From contig URSN01000022.1 in NCBI GenBank assembly GCA_900550525.1, positions 1-20,722 on the forward strand: a stretch of 20,722 nt of DNA, written 5' to 3'. Every line of letters begins with the position of its first letter. Position 1 is the first letter of the stretch. Both the position numbers and the translations under genes were made by a program. Of the stretch, positions 14,828 to 20,722 are shown one piece after another. Below the pieces are notes generated by a model, which saw nothing but the letters and a program-made list of their open reading frames with translations, was not told the origin of the DNA and did no database searches. The stretch comes from an uncultured Eubacteriales bacterium (GTDB lineage: Bacteria; Bacillota; Clostridia; Christensenellales; CAG-138).

Positions 14828-15739
14828 TTACGTCAGGCGCGCGCCCTGCGGGCGCGCCGCCTGCGCGCGCTCGGCGCGGCGGTACTGCGTGGGCGAAAGG
14901 CCGCAGTGCTGCTTGAAAAACAGCGACAGGTTCCCGTCCTCGGCAAAGCCGGTGCGCTGCGCGATCTCGCGCACGGGCAGGTCGGAATACTTCAGGAAAT
15001 ACTTGATATAGGCCAGGCGCACGTCGATCATGCGCTGCTTGAACGTCGTGCCGTACAGCTCCCGGATGACGCGGTTGAGCTGGCTCTGGCTCAGGTGGAC
15101 GCGGCTGCACAGCTCGTCCATGCGGGCGTTGCTGTCGATGAGGCGGTTGAAAAAATCGTCGATGAGAAAGCGCCGCAGGTTCGGGTTGTCGTCCACGGGA
15201 AGCGGCTGCCCGTCCTCGCCGAAGGTCAGGGCCATCTCCTGCACCAGATAGGAAAACAGCGCCGAGAGCAGGCCGCCGAGCACCAGATGCGCGCAGCGCC
15301 CGCCGTCGCGCACGGCGCCGGCCAGGCTGTCGATGAGCGCGAGCAGCTGCGGCTGCGCGACAAACTGGAAATACCCCGTCTCGCGCACGCGGCGCAGCGC
15401 GCGGCCCACGAGCGGGTCGCAGCCCTTGGCGCTCTCCTGCCCCTCCGGCAGGATGAAGCGCACGGAATAGCGCGTCTCCGGTTCGCCGCCGCCGATGTGC
15501 GCATGTGTGACGAACGGCGCGAGCACGAACACCGCGCCCTCCCCGTAGGCGTGCGCCTGCCCGTCGATGAACTGGAAGCCCGCGCCGCGGCGGCAGACGA
15601 GCAGCTCGAAACAGGCGTGCACATGATCCTCCGAAAACGCCTGCTGCATGCCGTGCTCAAAGAACGAGCGCGCCGTCAGAAAACACTCCACCGGCAGGCC
15701 GCCCACGCCCGCGCGCACCGAATACTCCCGCTGGTCCAT
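14828..15739 (-). CDS. AraC-family transcriptional regulator
   Basis: 303 residues. The N-terminal part (to about 190) is a cupin-like sensor domain with HVHACFELLVCRRGAGFQFIDGQ and GAVFVLAPFVTH. The C-terminal part has two helix-turn-helix motifs: MDELCSRVHLSQSQLNRVIRELYGTTF and VREIAQRTGFAEDGNLSLFFKQHCGLSPTQYR, the latter matching the AraC signature. The ATG at 15739 has a GGGGAGGCGGGG purine stretch upstream. It is transcribed divergently from the DegT operon starting at 15986 and is the obvious candidate to activate it in response to a sugar-like ligand. It ends 18 bp from the T-run of the preceding + terminator. Confidence 0.9.
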   Translation of the reverse strand: MDQREYSVRAGVGGLPVECFLTARSFFEHGMQQAFSEDHVHACFELLVCRRGAGFQFIDGQAHAYGEGAVFVLAPFVTHAHIGGGEPETRYSVRFILPEGQESAKGCDPLVGRALRRVRETGYFQFVAQPQLLALIDSLAGAVRDGGRCAHLVLGGLLSALFSYLVQEMALTFGEDGQPLPVDDNPNLRRFLIDDFFNRLIDSNARMDELCSRVHLSQSQLNRVIRELYGTTFKQRMIDVRLAYIKYFLKYSDLPVREIAQRTGFAEDGNLSLFFKQHCGLSPTQYRRAERAQAARPQGARLT

Positions 15740-15784
15740 GCCCCGCCTCCCCGCCGCGCCGCTTTATCAGGCCGCGTTTTTGTC

Positions 15785-15814
15785 ATTGTAGCCGCTCTGA
15801 GCCCGCGCTGTCAA
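15785..15814 (-). promoter_or_regulatory. Sigma-A promoter of the AraC-family gene
   Basis: On the minus strand, consensus TTGACA (complement of 15809-15814) is followed by 18 bp and TACAAT (complement of 15785-15790). Transcription would start near 15778, giving a leader of about 40 bases. Confidence 0.75.
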
Positions 15815-15873
15815 CGCGCGGGGCGGACGCGCCCGGCGCGGCATTGTGCAAAGGTATGGAATCTGCGCCGCCG

Positions 15874-15902
15874 CAACGCAAAAACGGCGCTTTTTTGCAT
15901 TG
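15874..15902. promoter_or_regulatory. Imperfect 11-bp inverted repeat upstream of the DegT operon
   Basis: CAACGCAAAAA (15874-15884) pairs with TTTTTGCATTG (15892-15902) with one mismatch, around a 7-base GC-rich loop. A related GCATTGTGCAAA occurs at 15841-15852. The elements sit between the AraC promoter and the DegT gene, so they are candidate AraC-family binding sites. A weak + promoter could overlap (TTGCCC 15900-15905, 17 bp, TACCAT 15923-15928). The rest of the 246-bp gap shows no gene. Confidence 0.4.
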
Positions 15903-15985
15903 CCCGCCCGGGGCGAGTGCGCTACCATGTAGACAGGCTCCGCAGGGGGCCGCAAGCATCATGAACAAACAGGAGGAATACGATC

Positions 15986-17224
15986 ATGGCAGGCAACGTG
16001 ATGAAGGGCGACGCTTCCGGCCGCGGTGCGGTGGAGGGCTTCCGCGTATCGATCCCGGCGCGCCAGCGCCCGTATACCGAGGCGGAGATCGCGGTCGTCG
16101 TCGATGCGATGCGCAACGTGCAGGGACAGACCCAGGGGGCCAAGCAGGAGCAGTTCCAGAAGGACTTTGCCGCCTTCACCGGCGCAAAGCACGCCTTCGC
16201 CGTGGCCAACGCGACCAATGCGCTGAGCCTTGCCGCCACGCTGTGCGGCGTGCGCCCGGGCGACGAGGTGATCGTGCCCGCGTACACGTTCTGCGCAAGC
16301 GCCATCCCCTTTGGCAAGGAAGGGGCCAAGATCGTCTGGGCGGACATCGACCCCGACACCTGGGTGGTGGACCCCAAGGACATCGAGCGCAAGATCACGC
16401 CGCGCACCCGCGCGATCGTGGTCGTCCACTTGCTGGGCATGCCGTGCGACATGGCCGCCATCATGGCCATCGCCAGCAAGCACGGGCGCAAGGTCGTCGA
16501 GGACTGCGCACAGGCGCTTGACGCGCGCATCAACGGCCAGCACGTCGGCACGTTCGGCGATTACGGCTGCTTCAGCTTCCACGGCGCCAAGACCATGACC
16601 ACGCTCGGCGAGGGCGGCATGCTGACCGTCAAGTCCGACGCGGACGCGGCGCTCGTCCCCGGCATCCGGCACAACGGCTGCTGCGCGTTCGATTATCCGC
16701 GCGAGCGCTACTGGGTCCCGGCCATGAGCAACGTGGACATGGACATCGAGGGCTTCTGGCCCAACAACTTCTGCATCGGCGAGGTGCAGTGCGCCCTCGG
16801 CAGCGAGGAGCTCAAGACGCTCTCGGCCAACACCGACCGCATCATCGCCCAGAACGACCGGCTGCGCGAGCTGCTCAAGGACGTGCCGGAGATCTCGTTC
16901 AACAAGATCCCGGCCGGCTACCGCCATGTGCGCCATCAGTATGTGCAGCACTTCGACGGCAGCGCGGTCGGCAAGAACCGCGACGATCTGCTCGACCTGC
17001 TGACCACCAAGTATGGCATCCGCAGCATCGTGCAGTATTACCCGCTCTACCGCTACCCGCTCTTCCAGAAGCTCGGCTGCGGCGAGCATGACTGCCCGGT
17101 GCTCGAGGGCTGGTGGGACAACAGCTTCTCCGTGCCGATGTGGTGCGGCATGGACGACGAGGTGCTCATGACCATCGCCGATTCCGTCAAGGTCGCCATC
17201 GCGGACCTCAAGGCCGGAAAATGA
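15986..17224 (+). CDS. DegT/DnrJ/EryC1-family PLP-dependent sugar aminotransferase
   Basis: 412 residues, slightly longer than the usual 370-400. Family landmarks: FAVANATNALSLAATLCGVRPGDEVIVPAYTFCASA (71-106), VEDCAQALDA with Asp173 contacting the PLP nitrogen, and CFSFHGAKTMTTLGEGG with Schiff-base Lys202. The lysine motif differs from the common SFxxxK(N/T)L form. The ATG has a strong AACAGGAGGAA site (15967-15977). It is the first gene of a four-gene operon with a DapA/NanA-type aldolase, an aldo/keto reductase and a hydroxyacid dehydrogenase, none of which are cell-surface or nucleotide-sugar genes. A catabolic deamination of an amino sugar or inosamine is therefore more likely than the usual biosynthetic role; this is inference from context. 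Confidence 0.88.
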   Translation: MAGNVMKGDASGRGAVEGFRVSIPARQRPYTEAEIAVVVDAMRNVQGQTQGAKQEQFQKDFAAFTGAKHAFAVANATNALSLAATLCGVRPGDEVIVPAYTFCASAIPFGKEGAKIVWADIDPDTWVVDPKDIERKITPRTRAIVVVHLLGMPCDMAAIMAIASKHGRKVVEDCAQALDARINGQHVGTFGDYGCFSFHGAKTMTTLGEGGMLTVKSDADAALVPGIRHNGCCAFDYPRERYWVPAMSNVDMDIEGFWPNNFCIGEVQCALGSEELKTLSANTDRIIAQNDRLRELLKDVPEISFNKIPAGYRHVRHQYVQHFDGSAVGKNRDDLLDLLTTKYGIRSIVQYYPLYRYPLFQKLGCGEHDCPVLEGWWDNSFSVPMWCGMDDEVLMTIADSVKVAIADLKAGK

Positions 17225-18162
17225 GCGGTATGCAGCAGCGTACATTCGCAGGCGGGGTGCTCGTCCCCGCCTGCTCGCCGTGTGACGCGCCGGGCGCGTT
17301 CCTCGAGGACGTATACGCCGCCCTGCTCGAGGAGAGCCTGCGCGAGCCGCTCGACGGGGCCTACCTGTGCGGCGGCACGGGCGACGGCATGCACATGCGC
17401 CTGGAGGAGCGCAAGGCGGCCATCCGCACCGGCGTGGCGCTGTGCCGCCAGGCGGGCAAGCGCTCGCTCGTGCAGGTGGGCGCGCCGACGATGCGCGACG
17501 CGCTGGAGCTGGCCGCCTATGCGGCCGAGTGCGGCGCGGACGGCATCTCCAGCGTGCCGCTTGCGGGCTTTCCGCACGCCGTACAGATGCAGTACTACCG
17601 CGCGCTCATCAAGGCCGGCGGCGGGCTGCCCGCCATCCTCTACTACATGCCGCAGCCGGGCGCGTCGTTCACGCTGGGCGAGGTGCTCGAAACGCTCTCC
17701 ATCGAGGGCGTGGCCGGCATCAAATGCTCGTCGGACGACCTGTTCTTCACCGAACAGCTCGCGGCGGAAAAGCCGGCCGGCTCCGTGCTCTTCAGCGGCA
17801 AGGATGAATACCTCGCGCCCGCGGTGATCCACGGCGCGGAGGGCGGCATCGGCGTATGGGCGACGGTATTCCCGCGCGCCTACGTCGCCATCTTCCGCTA
17901 CGCGCGCGCAGGCAAGCTTGCGGAGGCGTTCGCGCTGCAGCGGGTGCTCACCGCCCTGTGCTGCCGCGTATTGCGCTACGGCCTGCTCTCCGGGTACGCC
18001 GCCATCCGCCACTATCTCGGGCTGCATGAGCGCGTGTTCCGCGCGCCGCAGCCGCAGTTCGACCCGGACACATACGACGGCTTCATCCGGGAGGCCGCGC
18101 CGCTGATCGCCCAGCTGCGCGCCTGCCCCAGCCCGCCAGGACCGAAAGGAGACAACGCATGA
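17221..18162 (+). CDS. DapA/NanA-superfamily aldolase (dihydrodipicolinate synthase/N-acetylneuraminate lyase family)
   Basis: Class I Schiff-base lyase or aldolase, 313 residues. The GxTGE substrate-carboxylate motif appears as GGTGDGMHM (51-59). Tyr141 in YYMP and Schiff-base Lys168 in AGIKCSSDD correspond to Tyr133 and Lys161 of DapA. It should handle pyruvate condensation or cleavage of a 2-keto acid. The ATG at 17221 overlaps the DegT stop (ATGA), and the next gene overlaps its stop in the same way, so the three are translationally coupled. An ATG at 17230 is an alternative start. With no lysine-biosynthesis neighbours, a catabolic lyase giving pyruvate and an aldehyde is preferred over DapA. 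Possible substrates include keto-deoxy sugar acids; sialic acid cannot be claimed. Confidence 0.87.
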   Translation: MSGMQQRTFAGGVLVPACSPCDAPGAFLEDVYAALLEESLREPLDGAYLCGGTGDGMHMRLEERKAAIRTGVALCRQAGKRSLVQVGAPTMRDALELAAYAAECGADGISSVPLAGFPHAVQMQYYRALIKAGGGLPAILYYMPQPGASFTLGEVLETLSIEGVAGIKCSSDDLFFTEQLAAEKPAGSVLFSGKDEYLAPAVIHGAEGGIGVWATVFPRAYVAIFRYARAGKLAEAFALQRVLTALCCRVLRYGLLSGYAAIRHYLGLHERVFRAPQPQFDPDTYDGFIREAAPLIAQLRACPSPPGPKGDNA

Positions 18163-19067
18163 ACCAGATCCCCGGCACCGATCTCAAGGTGTTCCCGATC
18201 ACGCTGGGCACCATGACCTACGGCTCGCCCGTCGCGTTCGACGACGCGGTAAAGCTGACGCAGTACGCCGTCTCCCGCGGCGTGAACCTCATCGACACGG
18301 CCAACATGTACGAGGGCTACAACCGCTACGCCGGCAGCGCGGGCGGCGTGGCCGAGGAGATCGTGGGCAAGGCCGTGCGCGGCCTGCCGCACGGCAGCGT
18401 GGCCGTGGCCACGAAGGTCGGCATGAAGGTCGGCCCCGCGCCGGAGGACGAGGGCACCTCGCCCGCAGCCATCCGCAAGCAGCTGGACAGGAGCCTTGCG
18501 CGCCTCGGCATGGACTGCATCGACCTGTACTACCTGCACCGTCCGGATGAGAGCGTGCCGCTTGCGGACATCCTGGGCGCGCTGAGCGACGCGCAGCGCG
18601 CCGGCAAGATCCGCTACTACGGCGTGAGCAATTACTCCGCCGAGCAGCTCGCCGCCCTTCTGCGCGCGGCGGACGCGGCGCACCTGCCGCGCCCGGTCGC
18701 CTGCCAGCCGCCGCTGAGCTACCTCAAGCAGGAGGCGCTCGCCGCGCTGCTGCCGCTGTGCGCGGCGGAGGACATCGCGGTCATCCCCTACCAGATCTAC
18801 CAGGGCGGGCTGCTCACGGGCAAATACCGCCGCGGAGCCGCCGCGCCCGCCGGGTCGCGCGCGGACGAGAAGCCGGAATGGATGATGCGCATGGACGACA
18901 CGCTGTTCGACCGCATCGAATCGTTCGCCGCGGCCGCGCAGGCGCACGGCAAGAGCATGGCGCAGTACGCCATCCGCTGGACGCTCGAGCAGCCGGCGGT
19001 CGTCTCCGCCATCGTGGGCGTGAAGAACGAGAAGCAGGTGGACGACGCCGTCGCGGCGCTCGCATGA
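18159..19067 (+). CDS. Aldo/keto reductase
   Basis: NAD(P)H-dependent reductase with a TIM-barrel fold, 302 residues, the normal length. The catalytic tetrad is complete: Asp46 (NLIDTANMY), Tyr51, Lys86 (ATKVG) and His127 (YLHRPD). KIRYYGVSNYSAEQ and the late MAQYAIRWTLEQPAVVSAIVGVKN are standard family signatures; the late one precedes the C-terminal NADP-binding segment. The insert YEGYNRYAGSAGGVAEEIVGKA follows the active-site Tyr. The ATG overlaps the stop of the aldolase (ATGA). By position it may reduce the aldehyde released by that aldolase, though oxidation in the reverse direction is possible. Confidence 0.9.
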   Translation: MNQIPGTDLKVFPITLGTMTYGSPVAFDDAVKLTQYAVSRGVNLIDTANMYEGYNRYAGSAGGVAEEIVGKAVRGLPHGSVAVATKVGMKVGPAPEDEGTSPAAIRKQLDRSLARLGMDCIDLYYLHRPDESVPLADILGALSDAQRAGKIRYYGVSNYSAEQLAALLRAADAAHLPRPVACQPPLSYLKQEALAALLPLCAAEDIAVIPYQIYQGGLLTGKYRRGAAAPAGSRADEKPEWMMRMDDTLFDRIESFAAAAQAHGKSMAQYAIRWTLEQPAVVSAIVGVKNEKQVDDAVAALA

Positions 19068-19080
19068 CGGAGGGGCCGCC

Positions 19081-20037
19081 ATGAAGATCGTCATCCTCGA
19101 CGGCTATACGGAAAACCCCGGCGACCTCTCGTGGGAGGGCTTCGCCGCGCTGGGCGAGCTGACCGTGTACGAGCGCACCGCCGCGGCGGACATCGTACCG
19201 CGCATCGGCGATGCGGAGATCGTCTACACGAACAAGACGCCCATCACGGCCGAGACGCTCGCCGCCTGCCCGAACCTGCGCTACATCGGCCTGCTGGCCA
19301 CGGGCTACAACGTCGTGGACGTGGCCGCGGCGAAGGCGCGCGGCGTGGCCGTGACGAACATCCCCACCTACGGCACGGCGGCGGTGGCGCAGTTCGCCAT
19401 CGCGATGCTGCTGGAGATCTGCCACCACGTGGCGCACCACAGCGACGCCGTGCACGCGGGCCGCTGGACGGCAAACCCCGACTGGTGCTTCTGGGATTAC
19501 CCGCTCATCGAGCTGGACGGCAAGACGATGGGCATCATCGGCTTTGGCCGCATCGGCCAGGCGACGGGCCGCATCGCGCGCGCGCTCGGCATGCGCGTGC
19601 TGGCCTATGACAGCCGGCCCAGCGACGCGGGCCGCGCCATCGCCGAATACGTGCCGCTCGACGAGCTTCTCGCCAATTCGGACGTGATCTCGCTGCACTG
19701 CCCGCTGTTCCCGGAGACGGAGGGCATCGTCAACAAGGCGAACATCGCCCGGATGAAGGACGGGGTCATCCTGCTCAACAACAGCCGCGGACCGCTCGTG
19801 GTGGAGCAGGATCTCTCGGACGCGCTCAACAGCGGCAAGGTCTACGCCGCGGGGCTGGACGTGGTATCGACCGAGCCCATCCGGCCGGACAACCCGCTGC
19901 TCAAGGCCAAGAACTGCTTCATCACGCCGCACATCTCCTGGGCGCCGCGCGAGAGCCGCCAGCGCCTGATGGATATCGCGGTGGAGAACCTGCGTGCGTT
20001 CCTTGCGGGCGCGCCGGTCAACGTGGTCAACCCGTAG
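19081..20037 (+). CDS. D-isomer-specific 2-hydroxyacid dehydrogenase (hydroxypyruvate/glyoxylate reductase-like)
   Basis: NAD(P)-dependent reductase of 2-keto acids, 318 residues. The Rossmann core begins GKTMGIIGFGRIGQATGRIA (GFGRIG, 154-159). The catalytic set is complete: Arg236 in NNSRGPL, Glu265 in STEP and His284 in ITPHISW. The substrate-side motif is LLATGYNVVD (71-80). The overall pattern is closest to glycerate dehydrogenases. GGAGGGG (19069-19075) provides a good ribosome binding site 13 bp after the aldo/keto reductase. It is the last gene of the AraC-linked operon and would dispose of a keto acid such as pyruvate, hydroxypyruvate or glyoxylate formed by the pathway, regenerating cofactor for upstream steps. 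The substrate assignment is inference. Confidence 0.9.
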   Translation: MKIVILDGYTENPGDLSWEGFAALGELTVYERTAAADIVPRIGDAEIVYTNKTPITAETLAACPNLRYIGLLATGYNVVDVAAAKARGVAVTNIPTYGTAAVAQFAIAMLLEICHHVAHHSDAVHAGRWTANPDWCFWDYPLIELDGKTMGIIGFGRIGQATGRIARALGMRVLAYDSRPSDAGRAIAEYVPLDELLANSDVISLHCPLFPETEGIVNKANIARMKDGVILLNNSRGPLVVEQDLSDALNSGKVYAAGLDVVSTEPIRPDNPLLKAKNCFITPHISWAPRESRQRLMDIAVENLRAFLAGAPVNVVNP

Positions 20038-20049
20038 CGCGCACAGTGC

Positions 20050-20102
20050 CAAAGAAAAAACCGCCGCGCCGCCCCTGAGGGGACGGCGCGGCGTCCGTTT
20101 TC
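20050..20102. terminator. Bidirectional intrinsic terminator between the dehydrogenase and the acetyltransferase
   Basis: CGCCGCGCCGCCCC (20062-20075) pairs with GGGGACGGCGCGGCG (20079-20093) around TGA with one bulged base. On + it is followed by TCCG and TTTT (20098-20101). On the minus strand the stem is followed by six T residues (complement of 20055-20060). It can end both convergent transcripts. Confidence 0.85.
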
Positions 20103-20126
20103 CGCGTCAACCGCGGCGCGCCTATG

Positions 20127-20615
20127 TTACGGACGGTCCTGCGCGCCGTCATGGCCGGGCGGCAGCGGTTTTTCCATGACGAAATTTGTCAGCAGCACGC
20201 CCCCGCGCTCGACCTGCTGCGCGCGCAGGACGCGGTAGCTCCGCTGCAAAAAGAAGGGCCGCGCCGTAAGCGAGGCGTGCGTGGTGACGGCGCGCCCAGC
20301 CGCGAGCGGTTCGAGCGCGTCGCACAGGGCGGTGGCGACGCCGCGGCGCTGATAGGCGCGGTGGACGTACAGCCGGTCCAGATACCCCGCCGCCGTGTCG
20401 AGGTCGGCAAAGCCGGCGATCTCCCCCGCGAGGACGGCGACGAGCGTGCGGTGCGCCCGCAGCGAGCGGTCCCATGCGGCGGCGTCCTCCCGCCCGGTTG
20501 CCCAGGCGTCGAGCTGCTCCGCCGTGTAATCCGCTGCGCAGACGGCGTGCACCGTGTCGTAGAACAGGCGCAGCAGCGCCGGGCAATCCGCCGGTTCATA
20601 GGCGCGAAGCAGCAT
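20127..20615 (-). CDS. GNAT-family N-acetyltransferase, YafP-like
   Basis: Small acetyl-CoA-dependent transferase, 162 residues. The N-terminal LRLFYDTVHAVCAADYTAEQLDAWA pattern is typical of YafP-type GNATs. The acetyl-CoA pyrophosphate loop is YLDRLYVHRAYQRRGVATALCDALE, with QRRGVA as the Q/RxxGxG/A motif. The C-terminal FFLQRSYRVLRAQQVERGGVLLTNFVMEK follows the fold. The start at 20615 is chosen because GAAGGGAGGA (complement of 20622-20631) lies just upstream and homology starts there; the open frame continues to 20693 without family features. It stands alone and converges with the DegT operon, so no functional link to the sugar genes is implied. The acceptor is unknown. Confidence 0.85.
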   Translation of the reverse strand: MLLRAYEPADCPALLRLFYDTVHAVCAADYTAEQLDAWATGREDAAAWDRSLRAHRTLVAVLAGEIAGFADLDTAAGYLDRLYVHRAYQRRGVATALCDALEPLAAGRAVTTHASLTARPFFLQRSYRVLRAQQVERGGVLLTNFVMEKPLPPGHDGAQDRP

Positions 20616-20670
20616 GGCAGTCCTCCCTTCTCCGGCCGCCCGCCGGCAGGGGGGCGCGGCCGGCAGGGGC

Positions 20671-20681
20671 AGAATAGCACG
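20671..20681 (-). promoter_or_regulatory. Possible extended -10 promoter of the GNAT gene
   Basis: The minus strand carries TATTCT (complement of 20671-20676) preceded by TG and one base, an extended -10 pattern. A -35 is poor (TGGCAT, complement of 20694-20699, 17-bp spacing). It lies about 55 bases before the chosen ATG. The remaining bases to 20722 are GC-rich palindromic sequence without a recognisable gene. Confidence 0.35.
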
Positions 20682-20722
20682 ATGCGACCGCATATGCCAC
20701 CCCCGCCGGCCGGCGCCGCGGC

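Noticed and set aside
17113..17220. Upstream extension of the DapA/NanA-type gene
   Set aside because: The segment overlaps the DegT coding sequence and gives no family resemblance; the ATG at 17221 in an ATGA overlap is natural for this operon.

Overview
The window reads as a GC-rich Gram-positive gut-type bacterium, most likely a high-GC Clostridia lineage (a Christensenellales-like guess, not provable here). The reasons are strong GGAGG-type ribosome binding sites, sigma-A promoters of the TTGACA-N17/18-TATAAT kind in AT-rich islands, a YesL/DUF624 membrane protein beside a LacI regulator, and almost exclusive G/C at third codon positions. Nearly all of it is dense carbohydrate and amino-sugar catabolism. 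There are no tRNA, rRNA, CRISPR or insertion-sequence features, and no transporter is encoded.

Layout. (1) Positions 1-9273, + strand, hold a tight sugar-catabolic run: a 5'-truncated Gfo/Idh/MocA oxidoreductase; then, after an extended -10 promoter, a GatY/KbaY-like class II aldolase, an FGGY kinase, an AraA-family isomerase, an unusual class III aminotransferase, a second Gfo/Idh/MocA oxidoreductase, and a cytoplasmic sialidase-fold (BNR/Asp-box) protein. (2) A bidirectional terminator at 9357-9386 separates this from a minus-strand pair at 9414-11250, a PfkB sugar kinase followed by an HpcH/HpaI aldolase. (3) A 292-bp divergent control region carries two good promoters and inverted repeats. 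It is followed on + by a LacI-family regulator broken by a frameshift, a YesL-like membrane protein, and a NahK-like sugar 1-kinase, ending at a terminator near 14772-14810. (4) A minus-strand AraC regulator (14828-15739) diverges from a four-gene + operon at 15986-20037: DegT-type PLP enzyme, DapA/NanA-type aldolase, aldo/keto reductase and D-2-hydroxyacid dehydrogenase. This ends at a second bidirectional terminator. (5) A minus-strand YafP-like GNAT acetyltransferase lies at 20127-20615.

How the genes work together (inference). The isomerase, FGGY kinase and class II aldolase form a complete aldose to ketose to ketose phosphate to triose phosphate plus aldehyde route. It has the AraA catalytic residues and the GatY zinc ligands but no AraD. 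The PfkB kinase and HpaI aldolase look like a 2-keto-3-deoxy-acid branch. The AraC-linked operon could remove an amino group, split a 2-keto acid to pyruvate plus an aldehyde, and reduce the products. The substrates of the first and last modules cannot be named from sequence; these two are the best candidates here for undescribed pathways.
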